From Azolla caroliniana (taxonomy: Eukaryota > Polypodiophyta), in contig JBHGNT010000001.1 in NCBI GenBank assembly GCA_043228905.1, positions 32,488,001 to 32,552,000 on the forward strand: a stretch of 64,000 bases of DNA, in the 5' to 3' direction. Numbering within the stretch: the first letter of the stretch is position 1; every line of letters starts with the position of its first letter. The position numbers and the translations under genes are program-made. Positions 39,449-51,785 of this stretch are shown one piece after another. The notes beneath the pieces are model-generated. The model was not told the origin of the DNA and searched no databases. It worked only from the letters and a program-made list of their open reading frames with translations.

Positions 39449-39452
39449 ACGA

Positions 39453-40563
39453 GCTGGAAACCCTGAAGGGTTGTTTCATATTACCCATTGACCATTAGTT
39501 GTTTCTATGTAATAAAGGGTAGTTCTTCATAAATTACAATATAAACATGTTTCTTGCATATCATGCAACATATAAACAATATTTGACTTTGGAAATGTTA
39601 ATCCTTAAAAGGTTATTTATTACCAAACAAATTTGTCATTATTTCCTTCATACATGTGTTTGTGTTATGATTATAGTATTTAGGTTTTATTGGGCGCATA
39701 CTTAGCATATGACGACCTTGATAGTTGAAATACTTTATTTTGATAAATTTATAAGGTCGTTTTGAGTCATGTTTTAAGGTCTGCTAATGTGGCGTAGTTC
39801 ATACATCTGGATATGTTAATTGTCTACCTAGATATAGTGGAAGAATACATTGTCTTTTAGTCTTGTATTCACCTCATCTCGTGATTCATCTAAATAATAG
39901 AATGGATGACACCCCCCCGACCCGAGACTCTTTTTGTGAAAATTTTGGGGAGCAATGAGTTTCATTCATACAATAAAGGGAGGTTGAGGTGGCATGATGG
40001 CCAAGGTTTTCTACCAATGTGCATGGCACGAGGTTATTTGATGTTATTCTATTTAAGCTTGAATGAATCATCCAATCGAAGATTTCTACCAATTACCTCA
40101 ATCATACATGACACAATATTTGCACTACTTAAGAGTATTGCATGCATCTTTTAAGTTGTGGACATTTGCAAAGCCAATGGAATCTTTGGGAATTTGGCCA
40201 ACAAATGTTTTTTGACGCAATGTATCTATTTGGCTTCGTAGCCCTTATTACTTGTACTTCATATTGGGGTGTTAAGGGAAACCTCCCACCACTGTTAGTA
40301 GGTGCAATGGTAGGAGTTTAACGACCCGGCAAATTGTCTTACGTACCAGAATCAACACTTTCTTATGTTGGGATATTGTAAAAAAACAAAATCTAGTTGT
40401 AGAACCCTCCTATGTTCCTAAATTTTACATTTGACAATCTATCTTTTGATTCACATCGATAGTGTAAACCCCTACCTAAAAGTTTAAATGATGTAGTTCC
40501 TCATTGTTTTTACTACTTTGTTGTTAAGAAGAAAAATTTAGTGATAGGGTTCCATTTGATTCC
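39453..40563. other. AT-rich DNA without clear genes
   Basis: No ORF or domain is supported. The 5' part of the LINE below may begin here, but I cannot place its edge. Confidence 0.5.
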
Positions 40564-41294
40564 TTGTTAAGAAATTTCTCAAGAAATCCTCCTTACATTT
40601 CAAAGTTCTTTAGGATGGGTGCAAAACCTACTTCTCAGCAATATGCTTTGTGGCATGCATTGTGGTGCATCTATGGAATCTATTTTGCATGTGTTTTTGG
40701 GTATGTCCCAAGATCAAGCAAATTTGGAGTAAGTTGTTTTTATTGTTGAGACAACATTATCCTCGTTCTATTTTCTTGTGGGGGCAGTATTATGGGGTGT
40801 CCTTCATGGAGATGTTATGAAGTATGAAAGTAGGCATGCTTTTCATGTCTTTCACTTTTCCCATGGACACCTCATTTCCATCTTCTATTCGACGGTTTAG
40901 AATTGAAAATCTGGTTATTTGGCATACTATTACGTCATTGGCTCTTTGGATAATATGGAAAGCGAAATGTGATGTCGCTTTTAATAATGCTCACATACAT
41001 CTCCACACCATGCTAATTGAATTCTGGTTGTTATTTGTCCATACAATACGTGATCAATATGATGATCTACAAGGTTGAGCTGATGTTCTATGGCAACGTC
41101 AAGTAGCCTTTAAGAAACGATGGCAAGGGCTTCACTTATTTTCAGATACAACTTCTGGTCTGAGGTGGAATTATGCCATACCTTCTTTTTTGTTGCATAG
41201 CTCATAGTTTTTTCTCCACTTTTTCTTATATGATATCATTTGTTTGATCAGATGTTGGTACTAGCCTTTGTATCACAATAGAAGTGAGATGAAA

Positions 41295-44062
41295 GAGTTT
41301 TTGGGAATACTCAGCATGGGCGGAGGAGCAAGAAGTGGACCTAGCAGTAATGCTACTCGACTTCGAAAAATCATATGACAGGATTTCGTGGGATTTCTTA
41401 GAAGTAGTGATGGCAGCCCTAGGCTTTGAACAACAATGGATCCTTGGAATGGGTGCCTTTTACAGAGGTGCATCCGGCCAGGTGTTTAATGGCTGGAAGT
41501 ATGGGGAAGAGCTTTAAGATGCTATGTTCGGTACGCCAAGGATGCTCATTGGCCCCGTGCGTATACATCATTGGAGCAGAAGCTTTGCATTATCAAATTG
41601 CTGATAGATCTTGGCAAATACAAGGCCTTACCTTGCTCGATGATGAAGGTATGGTGCTTGATACGACATATGTTGATGACACAATGGCCTATGTCAAAGG
41701 TGATGCACACAACTTGGGCAAATTGCAAAATGCAATTGATGAGTTTAGTAGGGGATCGATCAGATGCTAAAATAAATTGGAATAAATCAATGGGCATTTG
41801 GATCAGTAATAAGCCCATGTTAAATTGGGTCTCATACCCCAATTTTAGATGGTTGAGGAAAGGAGAAGTTACTAGATACTTGGGCTTCAAAATTGGTATG
41901 GACATCGATCGAGTAGTACACTACAATCTGCTAGTGGACAACATAAAAACGAAGCTAATATGGTGGAATGCAAGAAAACTATCCTTTGCGGGCAAGATTG
42001 TGATTGCAAATCAGATTCTAATGGCCACTATATAGCATACTACTGCATGTTGGATAATCGTGCCCAAGTCGATGAAATTGATAAAAAGGATTATCAGAAA
42101 TTTCTTATGGGGGGGCACGGAGGAAAAACAGGCATGTGCAAAGGTTGCTTGGACCACGCTTATAAAAAGGAAAAGTGTAGGGGGGGTGGGATTGATAGAT
42201 CTCGTGGTGCAAACGAAGGCCTTGCTAGGCAAACTAGTGGTCAAGAGCAACCTCCTGAGGCACCTTGGAAAGTTCTATGGCGACGTAGATGGAAGATGTG
42301 GTTGCCGAGACAAGGTGGATGTTGGCCAAGCATCCCATTTTGGGGCTTTGTGCCAGAAATGAGACCCAAATACTGGGGAAGTATGTAGATTCTTTGTGCT
42401 ATTGGAATTATGAAAACATGGCAAGAAATCAGAAAGGGGATCACATGTAGGTGGAGAAATGAAGCATTTGCGCAGATGTACATGCCAATTGTGTGGAACC
42501 CATTGATTAGACATGTGGATGGGCTGATGATAGGACAAAAAGCCGGTTTCAAATGGACCGAGTTAATCAATGCCCAAGGGAATGCATTAGTGGAGTGGGA
42601 GAGGTTTTTGTCCAATGAGGTGGGCACTCAAAAGGCTAGAATATGGAGAATAAGCATGGGTAAAGGCATGCTCAAGAGAATTACAGATGCCATTGCATGC
42701 TACAGGAATACCTTGGAAGAGGAAGAAGTAACAACCTCTGAAATTGCGTGGACAGGACTTACAGATGTTGAAAATTGCTTAATTGGCATTAAGGGAATGA
42801 AAGTAGAATCAAATGAGGTATGCTACTACAAACTAGAGCACGGAATGGTAAGAGTTGAGCAACCAACCTTTCAAAGAGAAAGGCCGATTAGGCTGATCGC
42901 AAAAAATGGCAAGAATATGATTATTGATCCTAAGCCAAGGGAGATCACACCGGCGACAATGTGTTGGCCTATAGAAGGGCATCTGGATCAGCTATCATGG
43001 GACCCAATGATATATCTTTGGAGAACTCAAGGACAAATTGATGGGGAAAAGCTGGTTCAATTTTTCAGGTATAACATGAAGATTGGGAGGCAAATTATTC
43101 TAGAACAAGAACACGACAAGATTGCGGCAAAGAAATTTTGGATACAGGAGGGCATTAGTGAAATGAGACTAGATAAATTCTAGAAAATGATATGGCATGA
43201 TAGATATGACCGCAAGATAATGATGTGCTTATGGCTTATTGCACATAGAGCCTTGCCGGTACGGACGTGGGGTAAAGGCCCCAATGTATTGCATGTGGAC
43301 ATATAGAAAGCATTTCCCATTGTCTATGGGAATGTCGCGAGGCAGTGGTTGTATGGGGAAGGGCACTACGTTTGCTTTGCCATGCCTCTAGTTCATTCAC
43401 CCTCAACTAGGGACATGCTTGCTGGATTTGTCTTGAGGATGATGTAGCGAAATACGATAGCACATGCGATGCTCAGTACAGAGGGTAGAATGGCATTGTT
43501 CGGCTGATCACTGACAACAGGGTACCTAAAACTTGTGCACATAATCAAAAACTTGGAGATATTTGGACGTTGCTTGCCCCCATTACTATATGGTGTATAT
43601 GGACAACCATGTGTACCAGGGTATTTTCAGCACACAAACACCCTCCAACTGAATCGATTAAGCTTATATGGTACACATTAATAATTACACTAAGAGCTCA
43701 ATATGAGTAGATTGATGGTACTAATGATGTTGTAGAACTAATGAGGCAGAATTTTCGAAAGCGATGGTATACTACACTGATGGCCGTAGCAAATGGAATG
43801 GATATACTATGGAAGTATGAAGTACCCAGATGGTTGTTCCCCCCTCCCATTAGTTGAACGATAGGCGTGAAAGACATGGCATGTGGGATCGTTAATGAAT
43901 GTGAAGTGTATGAAAGGATGGCTAGAGACATATGTGAAAGTGTAAGATAAATAAGCGAGATCTCTTATGTAGGATAGGATAGTCTTGGCACGGCCTACCC
44001 GAAAAAGGATCGAGTTTGTGTATATTTTGACTAATGGAGTATATTCTTTTTTGGGAAAAAAA
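41295..44062 (+). mobile_element. LINE 2, 5'-truncated, nested in LINE 1
   Basis: An 18-base duplication AATAGAAGTGAGATGAAA (41277-41294 and 44063-44080) brackets it, and a poly-A run precedes the right copy. It starts inside the reverse transcriptase (VDLAVMLLDFEKSYDRISWDFL), continues through RQGCSLAPCVYI and a YVDD-type site (TTYVDDTMAYVKG), and ends with EVPRWLFPPP. Many stops and frameshifts make it non-functional. Confidence 0.85.
41335..43183 (+). pseudogene. LINE 2 reverse transcriptase and C-terminal remnants
   Basis: Pieces in several frames: RT fingers and palm (about 41335-41770, with YVDD), RT thumb and connection (INWNKSMGIWIS...KLSFAGKIVIANQIL, about 41770-42030; LIKRIIRNFLWGG, about 42070), and a downstream domain at 42410-43183. 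In plants this is LINE ORF2. The endonuclease is absent through 5' truncation. Confidence 0.8.
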
Positions 44063-44172
44063 AATAGAAGTGAGATGAAATGTCTCCTTCTGTTTTCTCT
44101 ATGTACACTTCTCAACTAATATACTAAGGTGTATATTTCTTTTAATTTTAAATAAATAAATAAATAAACCTA

Positions 44173-46734
44173 CCTCTCAATGTGGTGCATTGTTCCCCTT
44201 GGATCGTCATGCTAGTTAATCAATGTATATCTTTGCGTTATGTTGCCATGTCCAAGTTCTCAAATAATGTTCCATGGATTTCCAGCCCCTGAGGATGTAT
44301 TAGTTGGTGGTTTCTCTCAAGGTAGGTTGAACATTTCTCTTCTATAGTTCCCCCTTGTCCCTAAGTGTAGCATGGACACAAATGTCAAATGGGCTTATGC
44401 TTATGTGGAAGTCACAACTAGAATAAGTTGTTGGCCATCTAAGTTTTTGAAGCTCTTGATTAGGGTTTCAAACTTTGAGAGACACATGTCTCTTTCCATG
44501 TTCCTTTCATCCAACATGAGTTGGACTAGGACAACCTTAAAGTAGAGATTTCCTTTAGTTATGCCAGTCTAGTTTTATAATCCTGTTTCTATGGCCTTTA
44601 GATTCTTATTTTTGTGCCCAAGTCATCCAACATAAGTTATTAGTGTGAGCATGTGTTGGAGTCTAATGGATGATTGGTTTGACCATTATTTAACACAAGT
44701 TTACTAAATAGATCACATTGCACGGTAACCGACCACCAACCCCCACCTTCTCGAACATTAAGCTCTCCTTATTTGGTTGGTGTTATGATAGATTAGAACC
44801 ATATTGTGGGATGAATCAAAGACGAAACAAATTAGTCAAGAATATTACCGGTAGTCACATTATCTCTCACTTAAAGTTAAATATTACAACCAAGGCATGC
44901 ACATGTGTGAAGTTGGAATCATATTATGTAACGTGCACCCTAAGAAGAGGGAGGGTTTAGGTTTATCCATATGCAAAGGTAATATGTAGTATATTGTTAA
45001 GATATTTTGCTTGATGTAAAACTGATTAAAGGAGAGATGGATCATGTTAAATGTTGGTCAATATGTTGATTCTATTTTCAACTATTCTAAAACAATAGAG
45101 TAAAAGAAAATGGACTTGATAGATTGCACAGTCTTGTGAGATAAGTCAAATATTACAATGAGTTAGTGCACACATGTAAAGTTTGGAATCATACTACATA
45201 ATCAGAGGTCAAATATTTCCTCAATGACAAATGTATACTCTACATGAGATATTGTGAAAAGAGAGAGAGTAAATGGTTAAGGTATTTCTTTGTGCAAAAA
45301 TACTTATTAAGGAGAAATGGTTGCTAAAGTTTGATTAATATTTTGTTTCTATGGACAAAGAAAATAAAATAAAGAAAAAATGTTTTAACTTTTTTTTTCC
45401 ATTGTTTTGTATTTAAATAATAATAATCTTACAGCTCAATGAAATGTGTATAGCTCACCAAAATCAAAGCTCGCTGAAGTTCAAAGCCATCATAAGTCAA
45501 CCTACATTAAATTTCACAAGGTCAATGGGCATCAGTTGGATATACTTTAGAATTTAAGAATATCTTTAACTTCTTGACAAGTACTCAAGTAACATGTCAA
45601 TGATATTACTTTGTCAAGAGCTTAAGACAAGATTGAAGCTCTTCTTCACTGATGGAAGCCAACCATACCAACACAAGATGAAGCTCAAATGGCCAGGATA
45701 AAAAGTAGGCTTTGGGATTTTAATTCAGGAATCAGGTTGAGACTCAAACCCTCAAAGGATCTTACGATACATGATACCACAATGACCGTTGAAGACTAAG
45801 GCAACATAATTTGGCGGTACTCGAGGGCCATGGATCAACTACCACCACCTAAATCCAATAGAACAATATGTGCCAAAGTTATCAAGGCAATTTGACAGTG
45901 ACTTGATTGTCTATAGCCTCACTTGCAATTAGAGCTAGTTGTAGCTATTCCCTAATATAACTAGTAAAACTAGGCCTCTACTCGACTGTGCAATGGGACT
46001 TTCTTGCAACATCAATGTATCATGACTTGGGAAAGCTTCAAAGGTTCACATTTCACTCATTATATTACACATGTTGTGTCATTTTACAAAACCATCTTAT
46101 TCTTTGAACATGGAAACCACAATCATTGATATAAGCTATAGTTTATCCCTTTGTTACCATCCACATTGTTGCCTCAATACAACTTAGCTCACTTTTTATT
46201 TCCAAAACAAAATATCCTTCCATTAGTTTTAAAAAAAGTCACAACAGCTACAACATACAAAATATTTTTTCCCAACCTGTATTGTGTAAGACAATGGCCG
46301 AGGAAACAAATTTATGTATAGTAACCATTCGGTTAAGTGCGCACTTTGAACGCAAGGGAGAAGTGCGAACTTAGGGATTTTTCATAAAAAAAAAGTCCCA
46401 GTTTTTTTATCTATTGTAATTTTGAGAAAGCATAGCCCAAACAACCATCGCACAGACCCTCCTTACTGTTGTAATCGCTCAGATATGTACATATTTTCTT
46501 TTGTATGTTTGTTTTTTGGTTTCTTTTCATGTTTCTATGTTTGTCTTTTGATGTCTATGTCTGTTTCTTGGTGTCTATGGAGATTGTGCGAGATGTCTAC
46601 GTTTGATTTTTGGTGTCTATGGAGATGTGCGTGATTTGTATGTCTAATATGGCATGTGATTTATGAGAAATGATCCACATACTTGGCTGAGATAGTGTAA
46701 AAAAAATGCCCAAAAGTAGGGATTTGAATCCACA
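44173..46734. other. AT-rich DNA without clear genes
   Basis: No coding region or element was recognised. Only short ORFs and simple AT-rich stretches are present. Confidence 0.5.
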
Positions 46735-46915
46735 TATTGTTAATCGATCAATAGTTATTAACTGATTAATAGCTTTTTCTCCACAAAATAAGCCATTAAT
46801 CGATTAATAGCTTTTTCTCCACATAATATGCCATTAATCGATTATTCGATTAATCGCTTTCCCTTCATGTAAGTTCACATACTAAGCTATTAATCGATTA
46901 ATAGCTTTCCCGTCA
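46735..46915. repeat. Cluster of ATTAATCGATTAAT palindromes
   Basis: About four spaced copies of the 14-base palindrome ATTAATCGATTAAT or close variants, each followed by a TAGCTTT(T/C)(T/C)C-like stretch and spaced by tens of bases. Confidence 0.75.
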
Positions 46916-47319
46916 TAGACCCAAGCTCGAACCTATTTAGTTTTATTGAATATGTATTGTGTTGCAAAGCAAAGTTTCCATGAAATTAGTTCAAGATTGT
47001 ATTCACCATATCTTGCTCAACCTATTTAGCTAAAAGTAGGCAAATGGCCTTACATAATTTTGGTATGAAATTGCAAAAGAACTTACAAATCTGATTTTTA
47101 TTGGTCATTTTGTTGTTTTTTGAATTATTGGAGCATAGTTTCAATTTGGTTTGATGTATTTTGTCATAAAACAATGTAATTTTTTTGAACAGGATTTTGA
47201 CATCTATAAAAAAAAAGCGCACTTAATAGAATGACACACTTAATTGGGTACGCCCTTAACTGAATGGTTACTGTACTCCAAAGTAGAGGAAAACAATCAA
47301 CTAATTTGCGAGCTATTCC

Positions 47320-47769
47320 ATAGACACATTCCAAGCTATTCCATATACAACACAAGTAGCTACATCCAAAGACAAGCCTTCACATCTCATAGATATGAAC
47401 CATTTCAATATTCTTCAACATGCTCGTGTTCAACATAATTTACAATCAACAGATTCAAAGTTATTCCATAGACAAAAACAGAAGTTGCGGCATCCAGAGA
47501 CTGGCCCTCACAACTCATAGATTGGAACCATTACAATGCTTTTTCAACATGATATATCCACCAATGCAATTCCAATCAATCTACCTTTATCCAACAAAAC
47601 GAATGCTACCACAAGCTTTCAAGGTAGAGAACAATGTATTCCATGCCTCTACATCTTGGTTTTGAAGGCGATCAAATACATTATGTGCTTCTTCAAGACA
47701 ACCACATTTCACATTTTGTTTGATTTGAGATGGAGCATTGGGGACACATGCAAGGAAATCATTGACCAT
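47320..47769 (-). pseudogene. PPR protein gene fragment
   Basis: The minus strand encodes KCGCLEEAHNVFDRLQNQDVEAWN (within 47587-47769), a typical pentatricopeptide-repeat unit. It is followed by WFQSMSCEGQSLDAATSVFVYG and, about 140 bases on, the related WFISMRCEGLSLDVATCVVYG. PPR proteins bind organelle RNA. Stops and frame breaks between units show decay. The repeated half-unit suggests a local duplication. Confidence 0.65.
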
Positions 47770-48811
47770 ATATATTTTTTGTTAAACAATATTGGCAATT
47801 TCAGTATGCCACTTTGATACAATGCTTTGAATTCATCCCCATTTGAGTTTGCTTTCCATGTCGTCAATCTATATCAACCCCTACATTCCTAGCATAGCAA
47901 CAATACGAACCCAAATTACGAAATCGATGGCTAAATTTCTTGAATGTCAAGTGACGATACTCAACTCCAAATGTATTGTGCAACGATGTTACAATTTTGG
48001 TTTCATAAATCATTTTGATCTCTAAAGAAAATACATGGCATAAGAATATGGAGGAGCTCCTCTCAAATATGATTCTCACACAAGCTTAAACACAAATTTG
48101 GAACTTCTCAAAAGTATGCCTTCCATATGTACAATATGACCTCTATTCTCTCCCTCTCTCTCTCTCCATGACATGGGATAAATGTGGTGGTTCATGCTTC
48201 ACGCAATATACTGCACATGTTGCACCTAACTACAAAACCATATTCTTTGTTGAACAGGGAAACCATACACATCGATACATGTTAGATCCCACCCCGTTGT
48301 CAGCCATCTGAACCATTACTTCCATGTGACTTAGCTCACACACATTGCGATGCAAGACGAGGCATTGGGGTACAAGTGATGAGAGTGATCAACCATGCAC
48401 ACTTTGCCCGAAACAAGTTCGGGAGTCTAAGTATCACACTTTGATACAATCCTCCACTTCTGATCATATTTGAGTATGCTTTCCATACATCTTCGACCAA
48501 ACCTAATCCTTGGGCGAATTTCTCTCACAATGACAATGTGCCCTCTCAATTGCAACATTCATTGGTAAAGTTCTTCAACATTGAGATTCACTACTAACTT
48601 CACATTATTATTTGAAATGTAAACTTTTTGGTCTCATACGTCATATTTGACCTCCGAAGACGATAATAGAATCTCTCTCTGTCTCTCTGTCTCTCTCTGT
48701 CTTTGTCTGTCTGTCTCTCTATCAACATCATGACATGGTCAATTGTTTGTAGGGTTACAACTAGGTGTCGTACCTTGGCTCAAGCCTGACCTTAATTTTA
48801 GTGTAACGACG
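47770..48811. other. AT-rich DNA, (TCTC)-type runs
   Basis: No gene is supported. Imperfect CT-rich runs lie at about 48150-48170 and 48671-48721. Confidence 0.5.
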
Positions 48812-48868
48812 CATCTAGAGCATCTTATTGTGGGAACACATTGTTCCTGTGAGATTAGAGATAACCTT
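48812..48868 (+). repeat. 57-bp direct repeat, copy 1
   Basis: Begins CATCTAGAGCATCTTATTGT and is identical to 49642-49698. The flanks are unrelated apart from short patches. Confidence 0.9.
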
Positions 48869-49040
48869 TTCCTTGGTTTGTTATTAATTGATACACCAAG
48901 TTGCATTTTCCATTGACGTGGTGATGAGGAGAGCCCATCCCTCTTCTCTATTAAAGTTGGGTCTTTTGAATGATGCGTGGATAGTCCTCAATCCAACCAC
49001 CACTGCTCCTCATAAGTGCATGCACTACCTCATATGTGTT

Positions 49041-49392
49041 TAAAAAAGAAAGAAAGATACAGCTTAGTATATTACTTGAGAAATGTACATATAGAAAACA
49101 GAAGGAGACATTTCATCTCACCTCTATTGTGATACAAAGGCTAATACCAACATCTAATCAAACATATGATATCATATAAGAAACATGTGGAGCACAAATT
49201 ACAAGCTATGCAACAAAAAAGAAGGTATGGCATAATTCCACCTCAGACCAAAAGTTGTCTTTGAAAATAAGTGAAGCCTTTGCCATCGTTTCTTAAAGTC
49301 CACTTGACGTTGCCATAGAACATCAGCTCAACCCTGCAGATCATCATATTAACCACGTAGTGTATGGACAAATAACATCCAGAATTTAATAA
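49041..49392 (-). mobile_element. Short 5'-truncated LINE (3' tail only)
   Basis: A reverse copy of about 41035-41290 plus the 44080-44130 tail of LINE 1. A 12-base duplication CTCATATGTGTT flanks it (49029-49040 and 49393-49404), with an A-rich (on its own strand) 3' end at the left. Confidence 0.82.
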
Positions 49393-49641
49393 CTCATATG
49401 TGTTCCCTTCTCTTCTACTCCATTGTGTTCACACCTCATTCAATATATACTCATTCTTACTCAATGGGGCTTGTTCTTGTGAAGCTCGAGGCCCTATGGA
49501 CACGTGAATTAAGTATTATCTATATAAAGACTTAATGATTGTCATGTGCATTTTCAACCAATGGGCCTTTTGCAAGGAATGACCCTCTCAATCATTTGAA
49601 ACGTAGTGGTAGTGAGAGACTCACTTCCTACATGCAATCTA

Positions 49642-49698
49642 CATCTAGAGCATCTTATTGTGGGAACACATTGTTCCTGTGAGATTAGAGATAACCTT
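49642..49698 (+). repeat. 57-bp direct repeat, copy 2
   Basis: Identical to 48812-48868. Confidence 0.9.
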
Positions 49699-50164
49699 CT
49701 TTATTATATTGCTAAATATTGGAAGTCAAAATGGTTACAAACAATTTTACGTATATGAATGTCACACAAAACTTTCCTGATGTAGTGGATCATTCCTTTT
49801 GCGAGGAATGATTGTCTCAATCATTTGAAACGTACTGAGAGACTCGCTTCCATAGGCGATCTACTTTCAGGGACAATAATAAAGAAGGTTATGATGCACA
49901 TTTGCCAAAATGAATGTTACACAAAACTTTCCTAATATAGTGGATAGTGGATTAAGCCCAAAAAATGAAAGCAACAACAACTTATGAAACCCAAAAACCC
50001 ATAAGTTGTAAAACTTTATTGTAAAAGATATATTTACAAGGATACATATAAGGAATGGTTAAAAGATATTGAAGCCCAAATGTTTCTACTAAAATTCTAT
50101 AGATCTATGACTTGTAATGGCAAAAAACATTTCAAGTGATGTTTTTATAACTATAAAATAGATA

Positions 50165-50168
<4 letters not shown>

Positions 50169-50238
<70 letters not shown>
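50169..50238. repeat. (TC)n(AC)n compound microsatellite
   Basis: About 25 TC units are followed by about 10 AC units. Confidence 0.95.
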
Positions 50239-50607
50239 CATGTATAAAAATCATAGACACCTCATAGGTATACAAAGAATTATATTATCTAGAATGTTTT
50301 AAGGAATTTGAATTCAAGTTAGGACGACAAAATCAATCTTGGTTGCTCATAGAGATGCATAACCTTCATTATGGCTCATCATGAAGACTTCGGTTCATCC
50401 CTTGTATTATGCATGCACACATGCCCTTCAGTAGATGCCATTAATGAGGCTAGAAATACATGGTGCCATTGCATGCATTCATGCACAATCTTAATTGCAC
50501 GCGCATAGCCTTCATCAGAACTCATTATTAAGGGTAGACTCTATATGGTCGAAGTTGCTTTATGGATGCTTTCGTCGATGGACAATGAAGATAGCTATTT
50601 TCTGAAC

Positions 50608-50865
50608 CTAACCTTGGATGGATATATAAGAGAAAGCAACACTCTTGATGGATTTCCCATTCGTAATTCTTTTATTTCCTCTATTCAAATTAGTGCGACA
50701 AGCTTCAGCCATTCGCCCACATCCTTTGTCCAAGGTAAGCATTAGATGCTCGTGGGTATTCCCCAAGTACCCATCATCATACTCCTCGCTATGCACTAGT
50801 ACATATAGACCTTTGAAAAGGACAAGAGTCGCAAGGAAAATTATAGAGTTTATACTAAATCCCAA
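50608..50865 (-). CDS. Possible small secreted peptide
   Basis: The 85-codon ORF starts MGFSINSIIFLATLVLFKGL, a good signal-peptide shape. Cleavage is plausible after VHS near residue 27. The rest is small and hydrophilic with two cysteines (KGCGRMAEACRTN). I recognise no family. It lies about 90 bases upstream of the nsLTP-like gene, on the opposite strand. It could be a chance ORF. Confidence 0.33.
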   Translation of the reverse strand: MGFSINSIIFLATLVLFKGLYVLVHSEEYDDGYLGNTHEHLMLTLDKGCGRMAEACRTNLNRGNKRITNGKSIKSVAFSYISIQG

Positions 50866-50958
50866 TAAGCATTAATGTATAATGTGGTAAAGCTTTGCTA
50901 GGGAGGATTACATCTTAATTTTATTGTATATTAATGAATTGCTTATACACAGGACTAA

Positions 50959-51432
50959 ATGTCGGCATTTGAGGCTCGCAATGCTATGATTATTCAGTTG
51001 GGTCAAGCTGTTAACATCGGCCGCTTGGTTGTCATAATATTGACAACAACATCGCTCTTACTAATGGTCGACATTGGGGTTCTAGAGGTGAACACAACAC
51101 CAATACATTACTTTAATAACAAAATGAGCATGAGTATTGATCACATTAATTGCACCGACTACAATGACACTTTTGTGGCATGTATGCCATACATCACCAC
51201 CAATGTCACCGCAACGCCCTCGTCCGATTGTTGTGATGGCATCCTTATGCTTGGAATGCAACTAGAAAATTTGAATATATCGATGTCATTACGCGTGGAG
51301 GTTTGCCAATGCATCCAACTTGCCCAACATATAGGCGATCCATCTGATCTCATACCAAGCCTTCCCGAGCGTTGTGGGTTTGGCCTTTCCATCCCAGCTG
51401 TCAATGCCTCCACCAATTGCTCCATGTTTTAG
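50959..51432 (+). CDS. Non-specific lipid-transfer-protein-like gene
   Basis: The 157-codon ORF has a hydrophobic N-terminal segment (LVVIILTTTSLLLMVDIGVLEV) acting as signal peptide or anchor. The full 8-cysteine nsLTP pattern follows: C-x9-C-x15-CC-x23-CxC-x20-C-x14-C. Spacing and the polar residue in CQC fit a type-1-like LTP, but the N-terminal lead (about 45 residues) is long. nsLTPs are secreted and bind lipids in a hydrophobic cavity. The frame is uninterrupted, and the codon and base use match the AT-rich host. A later Met (residue 10) may be the true start, and a spliced 3' exon cannot be excluded. Confidence 0.75.
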   Translation: MSAFEARNAMIIQLGQAVNIGRLVVIILTTTSLLLMVDIGVLEVNTTPIHYFNNKMSMSIDHINCTDYNDTFVACMPYITTNVTATPSSDCCDGILMLGMQLENLNISMSLRVEVCQCIQLAQHIGDPSDLIPSLPERCGFGLSIPAVNASTNCSMF

Positions 51433-51785
51433 CTACCATATATATGTCAATGTTAACATTCTTTATGCAAACACCACATTATATGTCTAATAATGTTGCC
51501 CTATCTTAATAATAATTATATGTGGTGCATGGGCAATAATGTTTCTTCTTTTTTTATTGTATTTGTTATCATGCAAAGGCCTTCCAACATGTTTTGACAA
51601 TAAAGAATGTTCCCCTCGTTTCCATAAAAATAAGAAATATTGACATTCCCATAAAACTACAAAGTTGCTTTTGAGACCACCAAACATGACGTAAAATTTG
51701 AGGGTGTCGTCTCACTTATGTGAAGAACCAATTAAAGGTCAAGTAGAAGGGACTTCAAATTAAGCATGCATTTAGTTGTATAAGT
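51433..51785. other. AT-rich 3' flank of the LTP-like gene
   Basis: AATAATAATT-type stretches could serve for polyadenylation. No other feature was seen. Confidence 0.4.

Larger units (their letters stand above)
40564..44172 (+). mobile_element. LINE 1 remnant, split by LINE 2
   Basis: Decayed 3' end of a plant LINE. Peptide pieces resemble the zf-RVT and C-terminal region (IWHTITSLALWIIWKAKCDVAF, then RQVAFKKRWQGLHLF). Its 3' untranslated tail is cut at 41294 and resumes at 44081, ending in an (AAAT)n-like run near 44140-44170. The 5' boundary is uncertain. A reverse partial copy of the same tail lies at 49041-49392. Confidence 0.65.
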
